Below, piece by piece: positions 1 through 7,727 of a stretch of 64,000 nt of DNA. The notes below the pieces were generated by a model, which worked only from the letters and a program-made list of their open reading frames with translations, ran no database searches and was not told the DNA's origin. Position numbers and translations under genes: made by a program. The stretch covers positions 591,711 to 655,710 of the forward strand of contig JAVSMS010000001.1 of the NCBI GenBank assembly GCA_032027085.1, read 5' to 3'. Position 1 is the first letter of the stretch, and every line of letters starts with the position of its first letter. Source of the stretch: Pseudorhodoplanes sp. (GTDB lineage Bacteria; Pseudomonadota; Alphaproteobacteria; Rhizobiales; Xanthobacteraceae).

Positions 1-585
1 GGAAACGAAAAACGGACCGAAACCACCGGTCTTGTCGAAATTCTTGCCGATGTCCCATTGCGTGGTGCGCTTCTGCCATTCACGCACGGAGCCGTCGTTG
101 AAGCAGGACCAGCCGGCGATCACGGAATAGGCATTCTCCTTGGTCAGATGCTTGGCGCGCTTGCCGATGACCAAGGCGAGTTCCGCTTCATAATCGAAAG
201 TATCGGACGCCTGCGGCCGCACCATCGGCGCGTTGTGCGGCGTCAGCGAAGAGATCACGCGCAGAAAGTAGGTTGGGAATTTTGGCACATTATCGGCGTA
301 GCGGCCTTCCTTCACGTGCTCCATGTAGTTCAGGCCAAGGCAGACGATCTTGCCGGGATTGGCGACCGGCAATGCATAATTGATTCCGGCAAGCGGACGA
401 TGTGCAGAAGCCGGCGCTTTCTTCACCAGATCGGCAAGCGAGGACAGATCTCCGTTCGTGCTCCTGAGGAGCGCGGCGAGATCGGCGGGCACTTTCGAGT
501 CGACCGCCTGCAGGTCAACCACCGTATCGCCTTGCACGGCACCAAGATGCAGCTTGCCGTCCGCTTCCAATCCAACGAGTTTCAT
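1..585 (-). CDS. Fumarylacetoacetate hydrolase family protein (3' end outside window)
   Basis: The reverse strand is open from an ATG at 585 to the window edge, giving about 195 N-terminal residues; the C-terminus lies outside. The start follows a purine-rich GGAAG about 8 nt upstream. The protein opens with a short beta-rich N-terminal domain (MKLVGLEADGK). It then has the FAH core: GLNYMEH, the metal-binding FDYEAELALVIG (Asp and two Glu), SVREWQ and GKNFD. Members hydrolyse C-C bonds of acylpyruvates or act as hydratases or decarboxylases in aromatic catabolism, using Mg or Mn. It lies 30 bp downstream of the deacetylase gene on the same strand and is probably co-transcribed with it. Family is clear; substrate is unknown. 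Confidence 0.85.
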   Translation of the reverse strand, partial: MKLVGLEADGKLHLGAVQGDTVVDLQAVDSKVPADLAALLRSTNGDLSSLADLVKKAPASAHRPLAGINYALPVANPGKIVCLGLNYMEHVKEGRYADNVPKFPTYFLRVISSLTPHNAPMVRPQASDTFDYEAELALVIGKRAKHLTKENAYSVIAGWSCFNDGSVREWQKRTTQWDIGKNFDKTGGFGPFFVS

Positions 586-615
586 TTTCTTCTTCCTTTC
601 AGTAATTACGGAATA

Positions 616-1491
616 TCAGACGGCGGACAGAACGTGATCGGCAATCTCCTGCCGGGTCGCGACCCAGAGCTTGCTGTCGGCCTTGGCCTTGCGTGCAATT
701 TCCTCGAACGCCCAGGCGCCGTAGGGTCGGCCGTAGCAATGCGTATGCGCGGTCACGTCGATCATGATCGCTTCGTCGTTCTGCAACGCGTGCGCGACGA
801 AGTCATCATAGAGCTCGACGAATTGCCGCGGCGAGCGCCCAAACCGCATCGCATGTGGCAGGTCGTTGATTTCCATGGTCAGCGGGATGGCGACAAGCTT
901 GCCGGTGCCGAAATCCTGCACATAGGGCCGATCGTCATCGAACACATCGCCCTGCCAGGCATAGTCGGCTTCGAGCAGAAGCTTCGCCGTGGCGGCGGCC
1001 GGCGTGCCGCGCGGACTGATCCAGCCGAGCGGGCGAACACCGGATGCTCGTGCGAGAAGATCAGTGGTTTTCTGGATGTTCGCTCTGTCTTCTTCGAGCG
1101 TTAACTTGGCCGGAATGATCTCCTGTCCATAGCCATGCGCCACGATTTCGTGGCCTTCATCGGCAATACGCCTGACGATCTCCGGTATCCGCTCGCCGAA
1201 CACGCCGCTGGTCATCACACTGGCCCTGGTGCCCACGCGCTTCATCACGTCGAGCAGCCGCTCGATGCCGCGCACCGCGCCATAATGGCCCCACATCAGC
1301 GCGTTGGTGTCGAACGTGCCGGTCGGCAGCGGATTTCCCATGGGGCCGAGGCCAGGCGCCTTGCCGTCGGACCAGCCCTCGAAGGCAATATTGATGACGA
1401 CGGCCACCTTCTTGCCGCCCGGCCAGCGGAAATCCGCTCCGAGGCGGCGCACACGTGCCTCTTCCGCCACCACATCCTTTACGTCAGTCAT
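616..1491 (-). CDS. Polysaccharide deacetylase (NodB) / allantoinase-like hydrolase
   Basis: A 291-residue protein of the NodB-fold carbohydrate esterase 4 superfamily. It is closest in layout to the cytosolic PuuE/allantoinase-type branch: no signal peptide, an early VVINIAFEGWSDG strand, a GVFGERIPEIVRRIADEGHEIVAHGYG core with the typical metal-site histidine, and a late MIDVTAHTHCYGRP segment. The classical TFDDG motif of chitin deacetylases is not present, which favours a cyclic amide or small-molecule substrate over a polymer. It sits in one operon with the FAH-family gene downstream. A GntR regulator is divergently transcribed 97 bp away and is a good candidate controller. Family fairly certain, substrate not. 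Confidence 0.8.
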   Translation of the reverse strand: MTDVKDVVAEEARVRRLGADFRWPGGKKVAVVINIAFEGWSDGKAPGLGPMGNPLPTGTFDTNALMWGHYGAVRGIERLLDVMKRVGTRASVMTSGVFGERIPEIVRRIADEGHEIVAHGYGQEIIPAKLTLEEDRANIQKTTDLLARASGVRPLGWISPRGTPAAATAKLLLEADYAWQGDVFDDDRPYVQDFGTGKLVAIPLTMEINDLPHAMRFGRSPRQFVELYDDFVAHALQNDEAIMIDVTAHTHCYGRPYGAWAFEEIARKAKADSKLWVATRQEIADHVLSAV

Positions 1492-1588
1492 TATTCCGGT
1501 TGTCTCCGATGCGGGCAGCTGCGCCTTTCGCGACTAAAGCTCCGGCACCCTTTCCTGTCAATATTTGTTCGAACATTCCGTGGAATCC

Positions 1589-2359
1589 ATGCTATTGATC
1601 GATCCTCTTAGCTGTAGGGATTCGGCGATCTTGACCCTGATCGATCTCGGACAGAAGCAAGGCGAGACCCTGACCTCGGCCGTCTTCGACGCGCTACGCC
1701 GGGCGGTCATCACCGGCGAGTTTGCGCCGGGAGAAAAGCTGCGCGTCCGGCAATTGGCAGAACGCTTCGGCACCGGTCTTTCACCCATCCGCGAGGCGCT
1801 CAACCGCCTGCTGCGAGACGGATTGGTCGAACAGAGCGACCTGCGCGGCTTCTCCGTCGCCCCGACGACGGAAGCTGATCTTGATGAACTGACAAAGGCG
1901 CGGATCTGGGCGAATGAGAAGGCGCTGCGCGAGTCGATCGCGCATGGCGATGCCGCCTGGGAGGAGAGCGTGTTGATTGCCTATCACCGACTCTCGAGGA
2001 TCGAGGCGCGACTCGAAAGCTCACCGCCCGATATCGATCCTGCCTGGGATGCCGCGCATGCCACCTTTCATCGGCAACTGACCGCGGCTTGCGGGTCGCG
2101 CTGGCTGATCGGCTTCTGCACGCAGCTCTTCGATTTGGCCGACCGTTACCGTCATCTGTCACGCCTGGCACCGCAGGCAGGTATGCGACGTCGCAACGAC
2201 GAACACCGCATGATCATGGAAGCAACCGTCGCACGCGACGCTGACAAGGCGGCCGCATTGCTCAGCGAACATTTCCTGACGACGGCGCGGTTGAGCCGCG
2301 CGGCTCTCCATCAGGTCGCGGCAGAAAAGCGTCCGCGCGCCCGACGCAGCAGAACTTAG
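1589..2359 (+). CDS. GntR/FadR-type transcriptional regulator (FCD domain)
   Basis: Residues 20-85 form a GntR winged helix: SAVFDALRRAVITGEF, then LRVRQLAERFGTGLSPIREAL, the recognition helix, and a wing ending GFSVAP. An all-helical FCD ligand-binding domain follows (ARIWANEKALRESI, AHATFHRQL, DEHRMIMEA), whose histidines and acidic residues usually bind a metal and a small organic acid. I chose the ATG at 1589 (256 aa); a TTG at 1565 is in frame but has no better ribosome site. It diverges from the deacetylase/FAH pair, which suggests it is their local repressor or activator. Effector unknown. Confidence 0.85.
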   Translation: MLLIDPLSCRDSAILTLIDLGQKQGETLTSAVFDALRRAVITGEFAPGEKLRVRQLAERFGTGLSPIREALNRLLRDGLVEQSDLRGFSVAPTTEADLDELTKARIWANEKALRESIAHGDAAWEESVLIAYHRLSRIEARLESSPPDIDPAWDAAHATFHRQLTAACGSRWLIGFCTQLFDLADRYRHLSRLAPQAGMRRRNDEHRMIMEATVARDADKAAALLSEHFLTTARLSRAALHQVAAEKRPRARRSRT

Positions 2360-2368
2360 GCAACGCCG

Positions 2369-3343
2369 TTATTTGCGAACCAGCGCATATACGGCGAACA
2401 GGTTCTGACTGTCGGTCCAAATCTCAACCGGCGTCCAGCGCGAGCCGCGCGCCAGTGCGCTGAATGAGCCCGGGGTATATTTGTAGCTGTTCTCGGTGTG
2501 GATGGTGTCCCCGGCGCGGAAATCGATCACCTGCCCGGCCACCCGCACCTTTTGCCGTTTCAACGAGGCGAGGTGCATCTCGATGCGCCGCCGCTCGCGG
2601 TTATAGAAAGCGTGATGTTCAAAGGTCTCGCGCTTAAAATCGGCCGCCAGTTCCCGATTCATCCGATCGAGCAAATTGAAATTGAACGCCTCGGTGATGC
2701 CGGCCTTGTCGTTGTAGGCGGCGTTCAGGATATCGACGTCCTTCACCAGGTCGACGCCGATGATCAGCAGCGAATTGTCTCCAAGCAGCAGACAGGCATG
2801 CTTCAGAAACGCCGCGGCATCATGCGGCTCGAGATTGCCGATGGTCGAGCCGGGGAAAAAGCCGACCCGCGGCTTGTTCGCCGCGATCATTGGCAGGTCG
2901 AAAGGCTGCATGAAATCGGCCGCCACCGGTGCGACCGTCAGCGCCGGAAATGCCTTGCGCAATTCCGCAGCTTCGCGCTCCAGAAACTCGCCTGAAATAT
3001 CCACCGGGACATAGGCGGCCAGTTTCGCAGCTGCGGCGTCCAGCAGAATTTTCGCCTTGGTGGCGGAGCCGCTGCCAAACTCGATCAATACCGCCCCATC
3101 AGGGATAAGCGCCGCCATCTTTCCGGCATGTGCGCGCAAAATCTCAAGTTCGCAGCGGGTCGGATAATATTCGGGCTGTCGCGTAATTTCCTCGAACAGC
3201 CGTGAACCTTCCTGGTCGTAAAAATATTTCGGCGGAATGCATTTCGGAGTGCGTGTCAACCCGGCGACTGCGTCGACAGCGAAGATTGCAGCTTCGTGCG
3301 ATTCTGCATTGAACTGAACCCGTGGTTTGGCCAGCGCGCCCAT
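2369..3343 (-). CDS. egtD: L-histidine N-alpha-methyltransferase EgtD
   Basis: A 324-residue SAM-dependent methyltransferase (DUF2260/Methyltransf_33) that trimethylates histidine to hercynine, the first step of ergothioneine synthesis. Visible family marks are PPKYFYDQEGSRLFEEIT and QPEYYPTRCE near residues 38-62, the SAM site LIEFGSGSATKAKILL around 85, FFPGSTIGNLEP around 160 and MHLASLKRQKV late in the protein. Length matches the family. It starts 15 bp after the egtB stop, so the two form an egtB-egtD operon. The amidohydrolase, cysteine ligase and lyase steps (egtC, egtA, egtE) are not in the window. Assignment is strong. Confidence 0.95.
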   Translation of the reverse strand: MGALAKPRVQFNAESHEAAIFAVDAVAGLTRTPKCIPPKYFYDQEGSRLFEEITRQPEYYPTRCELEILRAHAGKMAALIPDGAVLIEFGSGSATKAKILLDAAAAKLAAYVPVDISGEFLEREAAELRKAFPALTVAPVAADFMQPFDLPMIAANKPRVGFFPGSTIGNLEPHDAAAFLKHACLLLGDNSLLIIGVDLVKDVDILNAAYNDKAGITEAFNFNLLDRMNRELAADFKRETFEHHAFYNRERRRIEMHLASLKRQKVRVAGQVIDFRAGDTIHTENSYKYTPGSFSALARGSRWTPVEIWTDSQNLFAVYALVRK

Positions 3344-3357
3344 GACGACCCCGCTTT

Positions 3358-4602
3358 TTATCGATAATCGACCAGCCGCAGGCCGGTGAATTGCCAGCGC
3401 GCCTGCGGGTAGAAGAAATTGCGATAGGTCGCACGGGCGTGACCTTGCGGTGTCGCCAGCGAGGACCCACGCAGGACCATCTGATTGACCATGAACTTGC
3501 CGTTATATTCGCCCAGCGCACCCTCCGGCGCGCGATAGCCCGGATAAGGCGCATAGGCACTGCGTGTCCATTGCCAGACGATGCCGAAGGCGTCGTCGAT
3601 CAGCCCTTCTCGCGCCGCCACCTCCCATTCCATTTCAGTCGGCAGATACTTGCCGGCCCAGCGCGCAAAGGCGTCCGCCTCGTAGTAGCTCACGTGGCAG
3701 ACCGGCGCGGCTAGATCGACCGGCTGCACTCCTCCAAGTGTCATAGCGTGCCATTGACCGTCACGCTGCTGCCAATAGCCCGGCCCTTCCCAGCCTTCGT
3801 TCTCGACCTGGGCCCAACCATCCGACAGCCAGAGTGAGGGCGTGGTGTAGCCGCCGTCCGCCATGAATTCGAGCCATAGCATGTTGCTGACCAGATGCCG
3901 TTCAATCCGCGCTGGCTGCAACAAGGTCGAATGAGCGGGTCTCTCATTGTCGAAATGGAAATCGCCGCCTGCGTGCCCGACCGTGTGGATGCCGGCGGGC
4001 AGACTTGCGAAGGCATCCCGCCCGGCCTGTGCAGGTGGCATCACCCAATCTGGATCATAAGCCGGAAAGGTCGGATTCTGCGCGAAGGCATGCAGGATAT
4101 CGGTCAGCAGCAATTCCTGATGTTGCTGCTCGTGATGCAGGCCGATCTCGACGATCGGAAAAATCTGGGCACAGGTGCTCTCGTCCGCCTGCTCGATCAG
4201 CGCCACCACCGCGTCATCGACATGCGCCCGGTAAGCGGCAACTTCCTCCGCACTGGGGCGCGTGATCAGACCACGTTTCGGGCGTGCATGCCGCGGACCG
4301 GCCGCAACATAATAAGAGTTGAACAGAAACGGAAAACGCTCGTCATAGACCCTGTAGCCGGGCATATGCGGGACGAGCAGGAACGTCTCGAAAAACCACG
4401 TGACGTGTGCGCGGTGCCATTTCGTCGGGCTGGCATCCGGCATCGATTGCACGACCTGATCTTCCGGCGACAGACGCGCGGCGCGTGTTTCAGTTTCGCT
4501 GCGCACGCGGCGGAAGGCGCTCACCCAATAAGGGCGGGCATGCGCTTCACTGCCGGAACGCTCCATACTGTCCTGCTTCCGCAAGGAGGTCGCGGTCGGC
4601 AT
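3358..4602 (-). CDS. egtB: Ergothioneine biosynthesis sulfoxide synthase EgtB
   Basis: A 414-residue non-haem iron enzyme that joins hercynine to a thiol donor with O2, making the sulfoxide precursor of ergothioneine. The N-terminal DinB-like domain carries the three iron histidines: KWH at 63 and HHEQQHQE at 156-163 (His157 and His161). The C-terminal half is a formylglycine-generating-enzyme-like fold with WLEFMADGGY, YLPTEMEWEVAAREG, VWQWTRSAYAPYPG and a terminal TGLRLVDY. ATG at 4602 follows a GGAGA site. An internal ATG at residue 13 is possible. It heads the operon with egtD, and no regulator is adjacent. Confidence 0.94.
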   Translation of the reverse strand: MPTATSLRKQDSMERSGSEAHARPYWVSAFRRVRSETETRAARLSPEDQVVQSMPDASPTKWHRAHVTWFFETFLLVPHMPGYRVYDERFPFLFNSYYVAAGPRHARPKRGLITRPSAEEVAAYRAHVDDAVVALIEQADESTCAQIFPIVEIGLHHEQQHQELLLTDILHAFAQNPTFPAYDPDWVMPPAQAGRDAFASLPAGIHTVGHAGGDFHFDNERPAHSTLLQPARIERHLVSNMLWLEFMADGGYTTPSLWLSDGWAQVENEGWEGPGYWQQRDGQWHAMTLGGVQPVDLAAPVCHVSYYEADAFARWAGKYLPTEMEWEVAAREGLIDDAFGIVWQWTRSAYAPYPGYRAPEGALGEYNGKFMVNQMVLRGSSLATPQGHARATYRNFFYPQARWQFTGLRLVDYR

Positions 4603-4685
4603 TCATTATCTCCATCGTAGGCGGGACATATAGAGTGGGTGCGCACACTCACAATGCCAACAAACGTGCATGGTTCCCTGTCAGC

Positions 4686-4759
4686 CTAGCGTGGTGGTTC
4701 GGAAGTCCGCTTCATTCTTGCCGCATGCTCTTCAGGACTTCCGAACCAAACCACACTAG
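4686..4759. repeat. CTAG-bounded palindromic repeat, copy 1
   Basis: An imperfect inverted repeat that begins CTAGCGTGG and ends CCACACTAG. Arms of about 23 nt contain GGTTCGGAAGTCC, and the central loop is about 26 nt. It shares the AAGTCCGCTTC core with the second copy 13 bp downstream. It looks like an intergenic REP-like element, possibly folding in RNA. Confidence 0.75.
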
Positions 4760-4772
4760 AATCATAGGCTTG

Positions 4773-4847
4773 CTAGTGTCCTTCGAATCCGAAGTCCGCT
4801 CACGGCCAGGCCGCAGATTGAAGCGGACTTCGGATTCGGGACACTAG
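4773..4847. repeat. CTAG-bounded palindromic repeat, copy 2
   Basis: The second palindrome begins CTAGTGTCC and ends GGACACTAG. Its arms contain GAATCCGAAGTCCGCT and the matching AGCGGACTTCGGATTC, around a loop of about 25 nt. End sequences and core resemble copy 1 but differ at several positions, as in separate members of one dispersed family. Confidence 0.75.
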
Positions 4848-5128
4848 CGCCAAACGGGACATCGCGCAGCCGCTCGCACGCGATCGTGAGGCACCATGGT
4901 AATCCCTAAAACACTGAATCAATGATCGTTTTTCTTAATTGATCAAAAGGCATACGAAAAACATACGACATGCTGCCGCACGATTGAGGACATGCGCCGA
5001 CAACGGATTTGCGCCGCAATTGGGGAGCTAAATGCAAACTTGCGCGTTATTGCTGACGCAGGCGAGGCACATTTTATCCGCATTCCATGTTCACGGCCCG
5101 CCTGCCTCGATATCGAGGGAGACAAAAT

Positions 5129-5473
5129 ATGGCTACACGCTCACGACGCCGCGCCGGAGCACGACGTGCCTCCGGCATCAAGCAATCGCTGAATGAAGCT
5201 CAACGTGCGGTCGGCGGCTATGTCCGCTCCGGCAGCAAGCAGGTCAATGATGCCGTCAGCACGTTCCTGAGCAAGTTTGACACCGGCCATTTGCTGGATG
5301 CGCTTCGAAAGAAGACAACCGGTGGCGGACGCCGGTCGAGTACGCGCCGCACCGCGGCGCGTCGCGCAGCGAGCCGCAGCACAACAGGCCGCAAGCGCCG
5401 CTCAGCGCCGAAAGTCCGTCGCGCAGCAGCGCGCAAAACCACCGCAACCCGGCGGAGCACCCGCCGCAAATAA
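5129..5473 (+). CDS. Small Arg/Ser/Ala-rich basic protein, histone H1-like tail
   Basis: A 114-residue, very basic protein. Residues 1-15 are Arg-rich (MATRSRRRAGARR). Residues 16-60 form an amphipathic segment (NEAQRAVGGYVRSGSK and DAVSTFLSKF). The last 55 residues are a low-complexity Arg/Ala/Thr/Ser tail resembling bacterial histone H1-like or AlgP-type DNA-binding tails. The ATG at 5129 was chosen over an upstream in-frame ATG because GAGGGAG lies 8 nt before it. It stands alone with its own terminator. Nucleic-acid binding is inferred only from composition; I do not recognise a named family. Confidence 0.7.
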   Translation: MATRSRRRAGARRASGIKQSLNEAQRAVGGYVRSGSKQVNDAVSTFLSKFDTGHLLDALRKKTTGGGRRSSTRRTAARRAASRSTTGRKRRSAPKVRRAAARKTTATRRSTRRK

Positions 5474-5495
5474 CCGTCCAAGACACTCCCAGACC

Positions 5496-5525
5496 ATGCG
5501 CGGGCTGGTGCACCGGCCCGCGCAT
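5496..5525 (+). terminator. Rho-independent-type terminator after basic-protein gene
   Basis: A perfect 10-bp stem (ATGCGCGGGC with GCCCGCGCAT) around a 10-nt loop, followed by TTCTT. It lies 22 bp after the stop codon of the basic-protein gene. Confidence 0.7.
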
Positions 5526-5580
5526 TTCTTCCCCTCCTTGCGCAATTGCGCTAGGTTGCCCCGTCTCAGGGGCGCGTCGC

Positions 5581-6366
5581 ATGTCGGTCAGCAGTCTTCA
5601 CAGCGTTGACGGCCGTATCACGGCTGCACGCACTGGCGACGGACCGGACTTGGTGATTTTGCATTCGTTGCTGACGGACCGGCATGCCTTCGATCCGGTC
5701 CTGCCGCAACTTGCAGCGAATTTCCGCGTCACGCTGATCAACCTGCCCGGCTTCCACGGCTCGCAGCCGGTGGAGGGAACGCTTGGTGACGCCGTGGCTT
5801 TCGTACAGCGCGCCTTCGACGAATTCGGCATCGCGCACGATACCATCCTGATGGGCAACGGCTATGGCGGCACAGTCGCGCTGGCTTTTGCCATCGCCCA
5901 TTCCAACCGCCTGGGACGGCTGGTGCTGGTCGATGTCGCGCCCGGCTTCCCGGAGCAGGGCAAACAGGCCTTCCGCGTGATGTCAGAGAAGGTTGCGGCG
6001 GTCGGACTCGGCGCCATTGTGGATATCGCAGCCAATCGGGTTTTTCACCAAGCCTATCTCGCCCAGCACCCGCAGGCGGTCGAGGAGCGCCGCGCCGTTT
6101 TGCTCAACATCGATCCTGTGGCGTTCCGCGCCGCCTGCCAAATCCTGGTCGATGCCGATCTGGTGCCCGACCTGCCGAAGGTGAAAACGCCCACACTGGT
6201 GGTGTATGGGGAACTCGATCAGGCGACCCCGCCCGCGCTCAACATGGTCATTGCAAGCAAGGTGCCGGGCGCGAGGGTAGTCGAGCTGAAAGGCTGCGGC
6301 CATTGCCCTCCCCTGGAGCAGCCGCAGGAATTTCTTGCTGCGGTCGAGAAATTCATCTCTGGATGA
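5581..6366 (+). CDS. Alpha/beta hydrolase fold protein lacking the nucleophile serine
   Basis: A 261-residue single-domain alpha/beta hydrolase. The oxyanion-side strand is LVILHSLL, with the cap region after residue 125. The acid loop is VVYGELDQATPP and the catalytic histidine loop GCGHCPPLEQP, both near the C-terminus. At the nucleophile elbow the usual G-x-S-x-G reads GNGYGG (residues 92-97), so the catalytic serine position (94) is glycine, encoded GGC. The protein may be non-hydrolytic, or a lyase or dioxygenase-like member of the fold. It stands alone between a terminator and the downstream transporter. Fold assignment is firm; activity is doubtful. Confidence 0.85.
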   Translation: MSVSSLHSVDGRITAARTGDGPDLVILHSLLTDRHAFDPVLPQLAANFRVTLINLPGFHGSQPVEGTLGDAVAFVQRAFDEFGIAHDTILMGNGYGGTVALAFAIAHSNRLGRLVLVDVAPGFPEQGKQAFRVMSEKVAAVGLGAIVDIAANRVFHQAYLAQHPQAVEERRAVLLNIDPVAFRAACQILVDADLVPDLPKVKTPTLVVYGELDQATPPALNMVIASKVPGARVVELKGCGHCPPLEQPQEFLAAVEKFISG

Positions 6367-6424
6367 ATTCCCCCTTTTGCCGATGGCCCACGGCGTTTCT
6401 CCGCGCTAATAGAGAATGAAAAGC

Positions 6425-6441
6425 GGGTCCGCACCGGACCC
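6425..6441. terminator. Short GC hairpin between hydrolase and transporter genes
   Basis: GGGTCCG and CGGACCC form a perfect 7-bp stem with a CAC loop, 59 bp after the hydrolase stop and 18 bp before the transporter start. There is no U-tract, so it may instead modulate translation of the next gene, whose ribosome site GGGGGG follows it. Confidence 0.4.
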
Positions 6442-6458
6442 AGGCTGTTGGGGGGATT

Positions 6459-7727
6459 ATGGTCGAGCCGTTCTACCTGCTGGGCATTCCAGTTGATTTC
6501 ATCCTGTTCGCGCTGACCCTGCTTGGCGTCGCCCTCTTACACCACTACACCCTCCAGGTCGCGCTGACCGGGCTCGCGGCGATCTCGCTTTACAAGATCA
6601 TTTTCACGGGCTTCAAATTCGGCACCGGCATTTCGGGCTTTGTGCAGCACCTGCACCATGAATGGGTGATCCTGGCGAACCTGTTTTTGCTGCTAATGGG
6701 TTTTGCGCTGCTCTCCCGGCATTTCGAGAAAAGCCAAATTCCCGAAGAGATGCCACGCTTCCTGCCCGATGACTGGAAGGGTGCTTTTGCACTCTTGGCC
6801 ATCGTCTTCGTCTTGTCGAGCTTTCTCGATAATATTGCCGCCGCGCTGATCGGTGGCACCATGGCGCGCCATGTGTTTCGCGGCAAAGTCCATATTGGCT
6901 ATCTGGCGGCGATTGTCGCCGCCTCCAATGCCGGCGGCTCCGGCAGCGTGGTCGGCGACACGACGACGACGATGATGTGGATCGACGGCGTCAGCCCGCT
7001 GATCGTGTTTGACGCCTATATCGCCGCCGTGGTGGCGCTTGTCATTCTCGGGATTCCAGCCGCGTTCCAGCAGCATCGTCATTCGCCTATTGTGAAGGAG
7101 GCACCGAGAGAGCTTCAGATCGAATGGCCGCGCGTGGCCATCGTCGCTCTCATTCTGGTTGCCGCCATTCTCGCCAATGTCACGGCCAATCTGAAATATC
7201 CCGCGCTGCTCGATCTGATCCCTGTCATCGGCCTTGCGGTCTGGGCGGTGATCCTGATCACGGCGCCGTGGCGCCGTCCGGATTGGGAGGTAATGCCGGA
7301 AACCTTCAAGGGTACAATCTTCCTGCTCGCGCTCGTCACGTGCGCATCCATGATGCCGGTCGAAAAACTGCCGCTCGCGTCATGGCAAACCGCGCTCGGG
7401 CTTGGCTTCGTCTCCGCCGTGTTCGACAACATTCCGCTCACGGCACTGGCGCTTAAACAGGGCGGCTATGACTGGGGCTTTCTCGCTTTCGCAGTCGGCT
7501 TCGGCGGCTCGATGATGTGGTTCGGATCATCCGCCGGTGTTGCGCTGTCCAACATGTACCCGGAAGCGAAATCTGTCGGCCTCTGGTTGCGCCACGGCTG
7601 GTACATCGCCGTGGCCTATGTGGTCGGTTTTTTCGTCATGCTCGCCGTTCTCGGCTGGCACCCGGATGAGGGACACAAGAAGCGCGTGGATCTCGCGCCC
7701 ACTTCGATCGCCGTAGTGCATGGCTAA
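6459..7727 (+). CDS. Ion transporter superfamily membrane protein (CitM/ArsB/NhaD-like)
   Basis: A 422-residue inner-membrane protein with about 11-12 hydrophobic segments. The two half-repeats typical of the ion-transporter superfamily are visible as SFLDNIAAALIGG (about 122) and VFDNIPLTALAL (about 322), each followed by a glycine-rich hairpin (SNAGGSGSVVGDTTTT and GFGGSMMWFGSSAGVALS). Such proteins move di/tricarboxylates, arsenite or exchange Na+ for H+. The family cannot be narrowed from sequence alone. It converges with the NhaD-like gene, and their 3' ends overlap by 4 bp. The start follows a GGGGGG ribosome site. Confidence 0.8.
   Translation: MVEPFYLLGIPVDFILFALTLLGVALLHHYTLQVALTGLAAISLYKIIFTGFKFGTGISGFVQHLHHEWVILANLFLLLMGFALLSRHFEKSQIPEEMPRFLPDDWKGAFALLAIVFVLSSFLDNIAAALIGGTMARHVFRGKVHIGYLAAIVAASNAGGSGSVVGDTTTTMMWIDGVSPLIVFDAYIAAVVALVILGIPAAFQQHRHSPIVKEAPRELQIEWPRVAIVALILVAAILANVTANLKYPALLDLIPVIGLAVWAVILITAPWRRPDWEVMPETFKGTIFLLALVTCASMMPVEKLPLASWQTALGLGFVSAVFDNIPLTALALKQGGYDWGFLAFAVGFGGSMMWFGSSAGVALSNMYPEAKSVGLWLRHGWYIAVAYVVGFFVMLAVLGWHPDEGHKKRVDLAPTSIAVVHG

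Larger units (their letters stand above)
4603..5128. other. Intergenic region with two palindromic repeats, no gene
   Basis: This 526-bp spacer separates egtB from the small basic protein gene. I find no convincing coding sequence. It contains the tandem palindromes at 4686-4847. From about 4900 it becomes AT-rich and probably holds the promoter of the downstream gene. Confidence 0.6.

Noticed and set aside
58-1104. Plus-strand proteins over the first 1.6 kb
   Set aside because: They are antisense shadows of the FAH and deacetylase genes with Arg/His-rich, low-information sequence.
4686-4847. CRISPR array
   Set aside because: There are only two units, they are palindromes of differing sequence, and no cas genes are present.
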